A stretch of 64,000 nucleotides of DNA from Plenodomus lindquistii (Eukaryota; Ascomycota; Dothideomycetes; Pleosporales; Leptosphaeriaceae), in NCBI GenBank assembly GCA_025504975.1, contig JANUWI010000002.1, forward strand, positions 3,224,001 to 3,288,000, given 5' to 3'. The position numbers and the translations under genes are program-made. The notes under the pieces are model-generated. The model was not told where the DNA came from. It was given only the letters and a program-made list of their open reading frames with translations, and searched no databases. Shown one piece after another: positions 1 to 11,605 of this stretch; position 1 is the first letter of the stretch; each line of letters begins with the position of its first letter.

Positions 1-2160
1 AGTAGCGATTGCCCAATGCAGGGGAGTCCCGGCCGGTAATACGAAAGGACAATGAGGAAAGGGCAGTTCGACATTCGGAGGGATTGAGGCGTTAACATCC
101 GCTCCAGCTCTGAGCATTCCTTTAACAGCGACTTTACACGTTTCACCGTTGAATGCAAAAATCCAGTGCAGACTGGTAATTCCAGCCACAGTGCACTTTA
201 TGGATGCATCCGCACCCCTTTCAAGTAACAACTCGGCATGCTCCCAAGAGCCGCGGGCACATGCAATGTATAGTGCTGTCTCTTTGCTTGCTGATAGTGC
301 ATTTATCGAAGAATCGTAGGGCTCGTCGAGGCAACGACTCAATTCTTTGCAAGTGCCGAAAGCAGCCAGTTCGTGGAGGTTAACCTGCGCTGCGAGCCGG
401 TCCATGTCCGGGAGGACAAGTACTTCTGGAGAACTCGTAATTTTCCGGTAGAGCTTGTTATAGCCACCGGAGCTGCGAAAGGATTCTAGCATCTTGCTCA
501 GCCGTTCAGGATCAAGTTCGCGTAAATCAGCTCTTGCAAGTACGGAACCGGTAGCTACCGCCACTTCTAGCCATTTGGTTGCATCCTCGCAATCGAAAGA
601 TCGGCCAGGTGTTTTACAGAACCTTGATAAAAGATCACAAGCAATATTGCTATGGTAGACCTTTTGTTGAGCATTGCGTTCGTCTTTATGAGCGATTCGG
701 TCGTATTGTCTCGCTGAGATCTCAAGGAACTTTTGTACGACGTGTTGGTCATCCGTGTTTTTAGCCTGTGCTTGTGTCGCGAAGTAAAGGCTGATAGCCA
801 GTGCATCTTCCGGTGCGACTGATTCTGCAGCCTTTGAGTTCTCTTTCGTCGTACGATAGAGACCGTTTAGCAGCGCTGCCGATCGAGGCTGGGTTTCCCA
901 TATGTAGCTGTCAGGTGCGAAATTGTACAGAACGTGTGGATCAGCTCTATCCATGGCTTCCTGACTATTGGACGTTATTGCAATTCTGTACAGAGAGCGC
1001 GATACTCACAGGCCTGGATGGTTCGGTTCCGTTGCAAAGTCGAAGATGTCATCCACTCGACAAGATCGTCGGGTCATGTCTACTTCAAGCAGACCACTCA
1101 AGGCTGTCTTGATCCTCTCGGTCACCAGCACAGGATATCGATTGCGATGCGCGTCTACATGCGCTAGTGCGAGATCTTTCCTTGACTGACTTGTAGAGTG
1201 CGGAGGTGCTTCACCTCCGAGGAAGAGTACGCTCCAAACGAGCAGTCCATACGAGAAACAGTCCCCTAACAGAGATGACTTGGTTTCCGGTGGTTGCCAA
1301 CCGGGCGTTCCACCAAGAGCCTGTGTGTCCTCATCTGTGGAGAAGCCGAAATCTGCCAATTTCGCCACGAAACGCGTTTCTCCGCGAAATATGAGGACGT
1401 TCGCTGGCTTCAGATCGCCATGCACAATTTGTGCTTGGTGAATCGCCTCCAGTCCATTCGCGATATCGCTACAGAATCGAACCTTCATGAAATCAGGAGG
1501 GGCATCCTTCTGTTTTAAGGCGCTCGCCAAATCCTCGTGCGCGAGTTCGAGCACGAGGACAAAGGGACGATCCCACTCTTCCCCAAATGCCCATGACAGA
1601 AGTCTGACAATGTTTGGATGGTGTCGTAGGTCTGGATGTGTTAAGGCTTGTATCTCGTTACGGATATGCCCCAGACTTTCCTGTACTTTTGAGTCCGCCA
1701 GGTCGATAGGCGCGTCAGGATTGGGGTCCGACTTCAACTTCAGCGGCCGCTTTACAGCCACCGTTGAGGCGTCGAAAGTTTGTCGGTCCAAGAATCCTAC
1801 TTCTTGCTTGTAGACGTAGAATTGTCCGCCTTCGCCGATCTTGATTGGTACGCCAATCAGCGAAACAGGACCAGCCAAAGTTTCGGGCCGCAACTCATCG
1901 AAGAGGTCTTGCAATTTCGTGCGTATGGCGGATGGACCGAGCGATTGGAGGTCTACATAGCTTGAACCCGAGTCGTATTGGCCATCTGCGGTGCGTTGAC
2001 GGGAGTCAAGTCGTGAAATGAATGGTGTATCGGCGCTTGAGGTTACCGGATCGGATCGACTTTGGCTTGCCGGCTCGGGTTCTGCCCCCTCTGGCTCCCG
2101 TCGCGCCGACTTACCTATACTGAGCCTCATGCCTGATCGTTCATCTGTCATATTGAACAC
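1..2160 (-). CDS. Protein kinase-ankyrin repeat protein, 3' end cut by window edge
   Basis: Two exons on the minus strand: 2160-1010 and 964-1, the second running off the window. The 45-nt intron (donor GTGAGT, acceptor TAG) keeps phase. Exon 1 encodes a Ser/Thr kinase domain (about residues 105-380): glycine loop near 109-113, VAVK lysine K137, catalytic loop HGDLKPAN at 247-254, and DFG at 270-272. The HRD arginine is glycine, so this is a non-RD kinase, but its catalytic Asp and DFG are intact. Exon 2 gives a helical linker, then ankyrin repeats (for example LLLERGADA and GTPLHWAIA) up to the edge. Residues 1-60 are Ser/Pro-rich and probably disordered. Fungal kinase-ankyrin proteins of this plan are found among non-self recognition and signalling proteins; that role is inferred from family and from the divergent caspase-like neighbour. 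The full repeat number cannot be seen. Confidence 0.85.
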
Positions 2161-2842
2161 AGGTTTGAGGTTCGTCTCTCACACAATAGCGTACAAGGCA
2201 ATGGATTCTTTTGCAAAGGGAAATGCTGGGATCACCTATCGCGTCAGAAAGCTAGGTAAGATGCTATCGGCTGCACATGAGCTTCATGCGAGGACCACTT
2301 CACTGCACATGCATGAATTCGCATGTGGCGAAAGAGGGGTAATACGCCTATCTTCAGCCTTGTGCGAACCGCCCTTTTGAACGAGCATCATCTGCGTATC
2401 CTCTCTGTTTATAGGCTCTAGATATCAACACAAGTGGTGTCACCCCCCAATAGACGACATACACGATTGAGTGGCACCTGCAAAGGCCGCATTTGTACCA
2501 ATATGGCAGCGAAGGCATAAGCGTATGTCCTCGAACTAGTGCCGCATGCGTTGTTCCGGTGGCCTTCCCGGCTCTCGCCTCCCAAACCAACAAGCCTTTA
2601 TCGGTGGGCGAAATGGTGATTCGAGATTGGTACGAGGCAGTCATATGCTTGGTCTGTTTCTGTGTCACTACACAACGCTTCTGTATCGCATCAGACTGCA
2701 CTTCGTTATATAAGTGGCTAGGGTCTACAGAGAATTAACATTGAGATCATCAGCCATATTGACCAAAAGAAACCCCCTTCATTTCTTTTCACATCCTTTC
2801 AAAGCCCAATTCTCCTGTTCGCGGGTGGCCGTATCACCAACC
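2161..2842. promoter_or_regulatory. Shared divergent promoter region of kinase-ankyrin and caspase-like genes
   Basis: These 682 bases separate two divergent genes and hold no convincing ORF. A TATATAAG box lies at 2707-2714, about 130 bases upstream of the plus-strand start at 2843. A possible in-frame ATG at 2714 overlaps this box and is therefore unlikely to be used. Shared control of the two genes is an inference from the arrangement. Confidence 0.45.
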
Positions 2843-5191
2843 ATGCCAATGGATCCGTCGGCCAAAGATGACGAAAACAAGGGGTATCTCGTACAACTTA
2901 TCGAAAGACCGGTGCATCGAGAGCGTTATGCTGCAGTCAAAGCCTTGATTCTGTATTGGGAGAATGCAGACAGATTGGAGGAATACGTCAACGAAGCGCG
3001 CAATGTGGAGTCATTCTTTAAGACCCTCAACTTTGAAACGGAGATGTATCCTATCCCTGAGATGGATAGCCAATCCGAAGCACACGGATTCATCAATCAG
3101 CAACAGGTTTTACTCACACGCAGAACGCGTGCTCTTGGCGCACCTTGCCTGCTAATCATTCATTATGGTGGTCATGGAGACAAGGATGATGATGCCAACT
3201 ACGCTGGACCTGGAGGACCTCAAAAGCGACGGGCGGTGTGGCGGGCGTGAGTACTGTATCTTCCTCGGGGTATGCCATGTCTGACAGCAAACAGTCAACG
3301 TCGGGGTGGACCAGAAGTCAAATGGTACGAGATACAACGACTCTTCCGTGAAACCGCGTTCGATGTTCTTCTCCTTTTCGATTGCTGTTATGCCGCTCAA
3401 ACGGGGAGAAGCACAGGGGAGCGAATGATCGATGAGCCACCTGGTCGTGTGGAACTGCTTGCGGCCGCGGGTGATAAGGTTGAGACACCGGAGCCAGGGG
3501 ATGGTTCCTTCACGACTATCATGATCAAGAAAATGGAAGAGAGTATGAAGAGGAACAAATATGTCGAAATATCCGAGCTCCACACCTCATTGGTCAGCAG
3601 GAAGGCTGGCTTGTATACCACGCCCTTCCACATGTGGATTCGCGCCGGTATCTCCAAGCGAAGTGTAATACTTGAGAAGCTGAAAGCACCAGAAGAGTAT
3701 GGGGATAGTATGATCGCCTGGAGAGCAGCTGTGAGCATCACCATTGGTATGCGCGAACCAATTACTCAGGCTATACTGGATGAGATTGGCAGGTGGCTAC
3801 ATGCAGAGGCACCAGGAGCACTCGTCGCGGGGTTCAAAGTGGACAAAGTTCTAGAACAAACAGCCGGAATCAACGACTTCATCGGAAAATCGCTTCCCGA
3901 ACGGCGTGGTGCTGTTGCGCAATTCCTGGATATTTCGGTACTGGAGCAGGTCGGCGAGGCTTGGAGTGCGCTTCAAGATGCTGTAGTCCGATATAAGTCG
4001 CAGCACAACACGCCCGGGTCTGTGGAGCAAGATCGCACGACGCAATTGGCCAATGAGTTTGTAAAGAGACTGGATGCTGGCAACACGGAGATCACACAAC
4101 TTCTGCAGAAGACGATCATGATCTCCGGTGCATCTTCGAACACCGCTATGATCGACAAAGTACTAGAAGATCCCGCATCAGAATCACTCGGGATGACAAA
4201 ACAATTGGTCCTACGTCGAATAGTCTGTTCCCAACAGCAACAGGATCTGGGAAGAACAGATACCGCGACCAGAGCTACTGTACCTGTAGCTCAAGATCGG
4301 CTGATTGAAGAGTACAAAGATTATGACGAACACCGCAGTCCTCAGGAGATCGCTGATATGGAGACACGCATAGGTCTTCTTGCAGCCATTTTGGAAGCCG
4401 AGAAACCCGAATCATTTCGTTGTCTTCAACTACATGAATGGAAGCACGAAGAACACAGCCGTCGGTTCGTGTATCATTTTCGTATACCGGAAAACTACAA
4501 GAAGAAGTCTATAACTTTATTTGACGTAATAAAGAACTCGGAACGTCAGTCGCGACCTACACTGGAAGAACGGCTGACTATGGCTTACAACATCGCAAAA
4601 GCGGTTGAGCAATGGCATCGAGTTGATTGGGTACATCAATCCATATCGTCTCACAACATTATCTTCCTGAAACCCGAAATGGAGGGTTATAGCCATAGAT
4701 GGGATTTCAAAGCACCATTGCTGCATGGTTTTGACTTCGCACGGCCAAATGCGAAACCTTCGGTTGGTCGCTACGTAGAAAACATCGAGCTGGACATCTA
4801 TCGGCATCCGGATCGGCAAGGAGAAGTAAGAGACGGCCATACGAAGGAGCATGACCTGTATTCTTTGGGCATTGTGCTACTCGAGATTGGGTTATGGCGA
4901 TCCTGTCGCGACATGGTTGAGCAGCGTGCTAAAAATCAGCAAAGAAGGCGAAGACATGCCCCAACAGGGGACGAGGCTAGAAGAGTGGCAAAGGACGATA
5001 TGTCGGAGTGGCTAAATGACGCTGTACAAGACAGCCTGGCACACTACCTCGGGTCGAACTACCGAGATGCAGTGCTGACTTGTCTCACATCGAATTTCGG
5101 TGTTCCGCAAGACGATGAAAGGAAGACTGGACTCCTGGATGCAATGGACAGGATGGTATTGCAGAAGCTTGGACGGAGGTCAATCATCTAG
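2843..5191 (+). CDS. Caspase-like peptidase fused to a C-terminal pseudokinase
   Basis: Two exons, 2843-3246 and 3295-5191 (48-nt intron, donor GTGAGT, acceptor CAG), 766 residues. The N-terminal domain has the caspase/metacaspase layout: a strand then HYGGHGD with candidate catalytic His at 111, and LLLFDCCYA with candidate catalytic Cys at 166. A long helical middle follows (about 180-490). The C-terminal part (about 495-720) has a kinase fold with a degenerate active site: VHQSISSHN replaces HRDLKPxN and GFDFARP replaces DFG, while the helix-F-like HDLYSLGIVLLE is kept. It resembles the pseudokinases found in fungal HeLo/prion-type cell-death proteins (inference). The likely role is regulated proteolysis in cell death or non-self response. 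The ATG at 2843 is chosen because the upstream in-frame ATG sits in the TATA box; M845-equivalent at 2849 is an alternative start. Confidence 0.8.
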
Positions 5192-5198
5192 ACTACAT

Positions 5199-5595
5199 TT
5201 ACGCATGATCCAGCTCATCCTCGGCAAAGTGCTTTCCGCCATCAACTGAACTTCCGTCAGACTTCTCGAGCGTGTACGTGGGACCCGCGTGAGTTGCGGT
5301 AACAGTGTACGGCCCACGAAGTCCCTGAGTAGTGGTAGCCTTGATTCGAACCCTGCCACCCGGGCTAAATTTGTACCCCTGGAGGCCAGTTAGCCTATAA
5401 GCTGCCATAGGTATTTACAGACTCCAAGAGCCATGAATCTGTTAGCAGTACCGTAGAGTATTCTTTGATACTTGGCCTTCCCCCTCCGTCCTTCAAGGGC
5501 GCAGCCTGTTGCGGAGGCTGTACCGTCAGTAAGTCTCGACCAAAATACGGCACATGACTTACCACAGGTGGTTCCTCGTCGCTGGTATCATCCAT
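5199..5595 (-). CDS. Small SH3/KOW-like protein of unknown function
   Basis: Two exons, 5595-5419 and 5378-5199, join in phase 0 across a 40-nt intron (GTAAAT, GGCTAAC branch point, CAG) to give 118 residues. The N-terminal half is acidic and Pro/Gln-rich. The C-terminal half (about 60-118) has the beta-rich pattern of an SH3- or KOW-like barrel: GGRVRI, GPYTV, TYTLEKSDG, GGKHF. I know this pattern from small lineage-expanded fungal proteins but cannot name a family. Its stop lies only 7 bases from the stop of the convergent caspase-like gene, so the two transcripts probably overlap at their 3' ends. The gene model rests on phase and branch point, not on clear homology. Confidence 0.5.
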
Positions 5596-6034
5596 AGCGT
5601 AATTTCAAGCTTTATGCGTTGAGAAATCGACTAAGAGGTACAGCGAAAACTTTCTTTGGGGTAGGCAATGGATACCAGAGCGCAGACGACCTTGACATAG
5701 TCCGGTGTGTTCCCCTGGTCGTATGACAGAATGACCACACACCCCCTGAGATAAGATAAAGCCTTCTGCGTACTTCGTGTCGTGTGTGAGCCCGATTGGA
5801 CGCCTCCCACATACGTAAGTGGTGGACGCCAACCTATGCAGAACAGGAAGGACAGTTGCTGGTGTGCGCAGCCTTCTGCATCTCGGCAGAGCAGTTGTTG
5901 GCTATTGGATTCTAATTATGTATTTTGGACCGGTCAGGACGATCACCGAAAACAAGATGGTGCAGTTGTCTACTGTAAATTCTGTTATTAATATCGGTAG
6001 TCGGCACCGATACATGTTGCAGTATCCAAACGCC
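5596..6034. other. Intergenic, divergent promoter region
   Basis: Region between the small minus-strand gene and the DUF6594 gene. Short ORFs here have no codon or family support. I see no RNA gene or repeat. Confidence 0.5.
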
Positions 6035-7133
6035 ATGTCAGCCCTTCCTACACACAAAGGGCAATTCCTACGTGAGTTACAACCGGATACATGATTAGAA
6101 ATTTAGAATTAAATAAAACGTTGATTTAGTCGATGACTTCCGGTCTGGCTATCCCAAGTTCGCCGCTCTTCTTGATATCCACCCGGCATATCACAATTTC
6201 CGACGATTCACCAGAGCGAGGCTACGCTTGCTACTGCTTAAGCAAGATGAAATTGTCGCACTGGAAACCTCTCTCGACTCGATCGATGAGAAAGAGTCTC
6301 GTCAGCTTTTCTTAGGCTGTGCAAGACAGGACGGAAATCCAAAACGACTTGAAGTGATGAAGAGACTGCAGACATCGTTATCTGAATACGGTAAGGGAAG
6401 AGACCTGCCATCAAAGAGATGCACAAACCAGCTCCAAATCGTATTCTCTGGCTAACAACACGAATCACCCCCAGACACAATGATGCGTGACTATCACTTC
6501 GCCATGCGCCTCCCCAGCGCCTCGCACCGAGACATTACCAGTATACAAAACTGGCTCAACGGTAATGGCAGCATATCAACCGCAGAAACCACGTTCCTCT
6601 CACATAACCACGACATGGCCAACCTAGCCGGCGCCCTCGACAGTGCTGTAAACTACATCGAGATTCTAGTCGAAAAAGCTGCATTCAGACTCTCGGTCCA
6701 TATCCGGAAAGTAAGATTTCTCCCAGAAGCTCTCAAACCAGGCCGTAGCGATCTGACGCAAGATCCGCACATCTTCTTTGCAGGCCCTCGCCTCCGTTCT
6801 TTCAGCCGCGCAGTGACATCGTGGGTTGCCGCCGCTATACTACTCGCGCCGGTCATAGTGCTTTTCTGCCTTAAGGATACCCTGTGGCGACTCGTTACTA
6901 TTACGATTGCTGTTTTGACTTTCCTTTCGACGTTGTCTACGTGGACAAAGGCCAGGACCATTGAAGTCGTTACTGCTGGGGCGAGGTACGTACTACGATG
7001 TGAGCTGCGTGTTTTCAAGAAGTCTGAATGGCTAATGATCAGAACGAGGTATAGCTACACTGCTGTCTTGGTGGTCTTTACTTCGGCGAGTAACGCGTTG
7101 AGGCCTGAGAGTTCATCTAGGCTTATGGAATGA
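6035..7133 (+). CDS. DUF6594-family membrane protein
   Basis: Four exons fit one frame: 6035-6071, 6130-6390, 6475-6985, 7043-7133, giving 299 residues. Markers of the fungal DUF6594 family appear in order: GYPKFAALL near the N-terminus, FRRFTRARLRLLL, LLKQDEIVALE, SEYD, then RDITSIQNWLN and a C-terminal membrane block. Two hydrophobic segments lie at about residues 215-255 (AAAILLAPVIVLFCL and ITIAVLTFLSTL) and a third at the C-terminus (YTAVLVVFTSASNAL). The last intron (57 nt) is a multiple of three without a stop; removing it restores the usual short step between the second and third segments. The function of the family is unknown. It is often seen in expanded, accessory gene sets, which fits the neighbourhood. 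Confidence 0.8.
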
Positions 7134-7710
7134 CCCTGGACGTGCGGGGTGGGTGTGGAGGGGGAGAGAGTGTCGATCGATAGATCTCGCACGGGGTTGA
7201 ACATCTAGTACATAATGCCCACATCCATGCTTCTATTCCACATACGACCATAGGACACTGAAAATAGAGCTTCCCGTTCGCTCAGCTGTACTCAAGCAGT
7301 GTACCGGCGGATTAGTAGTCAGGTGGGTGACCACTGGCGAATCCCCGCTGTTGTATGTTTTTGCCTTTTTTTATTCTCTGCGCGTTGCAGATCCACTGGC
7401 AAAGCTAGTCAGGATCCACAGCACCGTATTCTGCACGCTCCCTATAGATGAGGACAGTAGGTAAAAACATTAGCTAGCCAGTGCTCAGGGAACTAGAGGT
7501 GAGGATACTGATGAGTGTGCCGTCACAAAGTATTGATTATAGGTGTATAAACTGTGTTGTTATATTCAAAAAGCCAGGACCTGCGACTTACACGCCGTAT
7601 CAAGTGACATGCGCTAAAAGTATGGACACTTCTATGTGTGTGGGGTATTATGTAGATAGTGAAAGAATCATGTGCAAAGGAAATAGTGACCAGGCGAATG
7701 AAAATTCCAC
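7134..7710. other. Intergenic, 3' flanks of convergent genes
   Basis: Convergent 3' flanks of the DUF6594 and Atos-like genes. No supported gene, RNA or repeat was seen. The ORFs at 7481-7765 and 7523-7714 lack any family pattern. Confidence 0.5.
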
Positions 7711-10196
7711 TCATGAGCCGCGCCTGTCATATTCGCGCTGTACATCGAGTCCACGTAGCCGTTGAGACAGCAGGCCTGCGCTGAGTGGTGTGGTCGGACT
7801 GCTGACTGGTGAGAACGCATTTCCACCGTACCCAACGTCGCCCTTGTTAAGCTTCTCGAAAGTACCGTCAGCCTGGTCAAAGGGGCTCTTGGGCGACTGT
7901 ACGGGAGTTTTAAACGGGCTTTGCGGATCGATATCCATCTGATCGCGCGACACGGGCCGTGACTCAATGGCGGCTAGTCGAGACAAGCTGAAGGGTATGG
8001 GTTGAAGGTCTGGCATGGCTGAGACAAGCTTGCTTGACGCCGACGCGCTGAGTGGACAGAACTGAAGTGCTGGTGGTGGTAAAGGTGGATTTTGCTGTAG
8101 ACCGTCCATTCGGTCAAATGATTGTTGCGAGTGTGAAAGTGACCATCCTGCACTACGGCGACGGAAAGCTTTCTCAGCGATGAGTTGAGACCCTAATGAA
8201 GATAGTGTTTGCACTGTGGTTACATCGCGTGTCGGCTTGTACACGCTGTACTTTGGCTCAGGAAGTTGAATCTCGTTCCGCAGCTTCTCTTTACCATCCG
8301 GAACTCGGTTGGCGAAGACTACACGGATGCTCTTGTACAAATAGAAGCGTCCCTTGGAAGGACAGCAGATGTGCAGGTGTATAAGGTAACGAAGAATTGG
8401 GCGATCATTGGGATCGTCCGAATTGCTTAAGGCGGCTTCAGGTCTGTCTGTACCCAGGTTCCTTCGTGAAGAGCTTGGCATATCGATGATTGGGCCGGCC
8501 GAATAGCTACGCTGTCTGATGAACGTCTTTTGGCCAGCTTCCATATCTGAGAAGTCGTAAGGAACTAGAAATAACTTGACTGCCGTCTTGTTTGGGTTTT
8601 TCAGTACAATCTGAAGTTGGCCCTGGGGTGGTATACGATAACTACCCCCTGCCGGCGCCTTGGGCGAAGTTGATCGTCTCTTCCTCTTTTCTTTTCGACG
8701 AACGTCTTGTTTCGAAGCTTGACCAGCAGGCTCATCTCCAAACTGTAATCGGAAGTCAAGATCCTCGTTCACCAGGTCCGATGCTGCGTGCCTTCGCGTG
8801 CGTTTGCTAGGATCAGTGTTTTCCGTAGGTTGTGGCAACGAATGTTCCAGATCTATGAGGCCCACATATGGACTCGGTTCATTGTCGGATATCCTGCCAT
8901 TGCCCGTGTTGTAGCTGTAGAATACCGCCGGAAAAGGAATCGTCACATGCGGTGGGCATTTCAGACTCGACTTGCATTGTCCTTTACCAAGCACGCCAAT
9001 CTTAGCGACAAAGTCCAACGGTCGTGAAGGCGTTGTTGACATGCGCCCTCGAAGAATTGATTCTTCATATGAGCCTACCATAGGCGCGTGTTGAAGTGGG
9101 GATGCCTCCGAAGAAAATGACGGTCGCCGAGACCCCAGGAAAGGTGTGGCAGGGTTCGATTGTGGTTGGGACTGGTTGTAGGTGGGAGTGCGTCTGGGCT
9201 GATGCGCTTGACAAGGAATTGAACTTGTGTGCCGCAGGTGGCGAGCTGCTGGTGTGCCAGACGCAGAACGAGCCATCTCGGTCGGCCTGTAGCCTTGAAA
9301 AGACGCCGGAGAAAAGGTATGCCGCCTATTATTCCTCTCGGGACTTCTCGAGCTCTGTCTTGACCCCGGTCTCGAGGCGGAATCAAGATCTGTGTTGTTG
9401 GCCTGTTGCACTAATGGGCTCGTCGGAGGTAGAAACGCAAAGGCATTGATCGTGGACTGCGAAATTGCTCGCGCGCGTGAGACCGCGCAAGCTTCATTGG
9501 TGGGCGCATCATTGAAAGCGAACGACGCCTCTTTCCTGGCGACTGGGTTTGCGGCGGCTGGGAAGGATCGGTGCCATGGAGCCACGGGCGAAGTCGCCAG
9601 AAAACCTTTAGGTGACGGTCCTTTGCCAGATGCATCGTCGTCCTTCTGTGCTCTGAAATCACCAGAATGTAGTGCTGATCTTGGTCGCTCGATTGCTAAA
9701 CCTGCCGCCGCGAGATCTCGAAGGGGTTCTGGAGTTGAAGCGTGCGAAGTTTCTAACTCTCCAACGTTCGGTCGTGGGGTTTGGGGCCGATCTCGCGACG
9801 ACGGACGGCTGCTGCGATCAAAGTATCGTTCCTCCTACCACGCTATCAGTACATGGGTGACCCGGATGAAATTTAGCAGTGATTTTCTAGGAAGGTTTGC
9901 CTCGTACTTACACTGCATCGCTGCAACCAAGTTGGGCTCTTCGTTCTCTTGAGTCTGTCTATCAGTTCAACGCGATCAAGCGTGGTCGGAAGAGGAGCAC
10001 CGATAGGCGCCTCTGAGACGAGTTGTTCGGTTGGCACAGCTGAGACTGGCGCAGCCTCAGTTGGCCAGCTCTGCGTCATTTGCTCGTTCAGTGCATAACC
10101 TGGCTGTGCCTGTGTTCTTGGAAAGCCAGCGGCGGGCACCTGACCTGAGGTCTGCCATTGAGGCGAACTATCATGGGGATCATGAAATATAGGCAT
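7711..10196 (-). CDS. Atos/FAM214-like (DUF4210) conserved protein
   Basis: Two exons, 10196-9912 and 9834-7711, spliced in phase 0 (77-nt intron, GTAAGT to TAG), 801 residues. The start MPIFHDP precedes an N-terminal motif RVELIDRLKRTKSPTW, which I associate with the fungal members. The Atos-like conserved block lies at about 349-410 (RPLDFVAKIGVLGKG, CPPHVTIPFPAVFYSYN, PYVGLIDLE). The C-terminal conserved domain is at about 490-620 (QLQIVLKNPNKTAVKLFLVPYDF, GRFYLYKSIRVVFANR). Ser/Pro-rich linkers are probably disordered. Animal Atos proteins act as transcriptional regulators; the fungal role is not established, and nuclear function is an inference. The ORF that starts at 9585 uses GTG and is only part of exon 2. 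Confidence 0.85.
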
Positions 10197-10892
10197 GCTT
10201 TGGACAGAAATGTACAGTAAACGACATGAGAACGGAGACTGTTGAAAAGACAGTAGTGGTGAGGTGTTACAGACGTGGAGCACTGAGATGGCAGCTCGGA
10301 ACGGCGGCGGAGACGGGTCACGCAAGTGGTTGGAGCACTTGCTGGCCCGACAAGTGACGTGAGTAAAAGTTCCAGTTTAATTCTCAGGTGCGCTGGCTCC
10401 AGTCACGTCCTCGTGGCTGCGCGGTGGGACTTTTCAGCGATGAAGGCGAAACACTGTGGAGCTGCCGACTGAGATGCGGAGCAGACGATGGCGCAGGGTT
10501 CCAGAGGATGACGCGCTATGGTGCTCGTCAAAGGCAAAGGCGGAGTTCCTAATCGCGTGCTGATAAAGTACCGCATACCGGTTCTGGCCGAACGCTTTGG
10601 CGCTGCGAGGAGTCACACGACGCGAATAAACTCTGATCGGTGCTGCACAATTGCCGCCGAAGACGATTGGAGACGGACGACGTGCGCAGAGTCGTCATCT
10701 GTCATGCTGTCATGTACATAGAGCACGAAGCCCGAGCGCGAGTCTTTGCCGCGGTGCTCCAGCCGGTATGACTGGCCCGTGACCTTCTGCGCTAGCGCCA
10801 AGACTGAGGTTCCTCGCGCTTTCCTCTCTCATCCTCAACTTTTTTTTTGAAGTATTGCGCAACTTCACTCAGCATACATAGCAGCCCGTGAC
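10197..10892. promoter_or_regulatory. Divergent promoter region, Atos-like gene and FYV7
   Basis: Nearly 700 bases between two divergent genes. A T-rich run near 10840-10850 lies about 45 bases before the FYV7 start. I see no coding sequence here that passes as real. Confidence 0.4.
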
Positions 10893-11605
10893 ATGGGTTC
10901 AAAACGCCCACATGAAGACGACGCAAAGTCATCCTCGAAGAAGCAGAAGAAGGGATTTCAGATTGGGCCTGCAAATTTGCCCGATGGCACTCATAGGCGA
11001 AAGGGTCAGTAACGATATATGTCTTGATCCACGGGATATCGCACAGGAAGAAAGCTCTCGTGCGCTATTTCAACACCAAAGTTTGTTGCTAATTTCGAAT
11101 AGTGCAAAAGATCAAGAAGGATCTCATCCACAAGGCGAAAGTCAAGAAGGAATATGCAAAACTAAAGGCTCGGGAGGAGACCGACACCACGGCGCCTCGC
11201 AAATCTGTCTACGAACGCGCACAACAAGACCATGACGAACATCACGAACCCGCCGAGCCTGTCCCAGAGCCTACCCTCGAGCCCCATCCCGATCGAGTGA
11301 AGATGCTCGAAGACGCCGAGCCAGAGGACGCGCCACAGCAACGCACCGAGCGAAGGCAACGTAGAGCACGACCCATGCCCTTTCAAAAGGAAGCAGAATT
11401 GGCGCAGAAGAAGAAAGAGGAGGCCGAGGCGCGTCAAGCAGCAAGAGATGCGGCGCTCAAGGAGCGCGCGCAAAAACAGGCTGAGAGAGAGCGCTTCAGG
11501 AAGACAATGGCCAAGGCTCGAGGAGGGCCAAATGGCCAACGTAAACTCGGCAAGGAGAGCACGGTTCTACTCGCAAAAGCACAGCGGCTCATGGGAAAGA
11601 CATGA
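10893..11605 (+). CDS. FYV7: rRNA-processing protein Fyv7
   Basis: Two exons, 10893-11004 and 11103-11605, joined in phase across a 98-nt intron (donor GTCAGT, branch TGCTAAT, acceptor TAG), 204 residues. The N-terminus carries the Fyv7 signature: lysine-rich KKQKKGF, IGPANLPDGTHRRK, then VQKIKKDLIHKAKVKKEYAKL. The rest is highly charged, with a long Arg/Lys/Glu/Ala coiled coil (about 120-180), as in the family. Fyv7 is a nucleolar factor of the small-subunit processome needed for early pre-18S rRNA cleavage in yeast. Placing the intron inside the signature and regaining the motif after splicing supports the model. Confidence 0.85.

Noticed and set aside
2714..2716. ATG at 2714 as start of the caspase-like gene
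   Set aside because: It overlaps the TATATAAG box at 2707-2714, so it lies upstream of the likely transcription start.
5341..5365. GATTCGAACC, a tRNA T-loop-like motif on the minus strand
   Set aside because: The flanks do not form a T-stem or an acceptor stem; it lies in exon 2 of the SH3-like gene.
9577..9585. Start of the Atos-like protein at 9585
   Set aside because: That start is a GTG within a longer exon. The frame extends upstream to a splice site at 9834 and joins a first exon beginning MPIFHDP.
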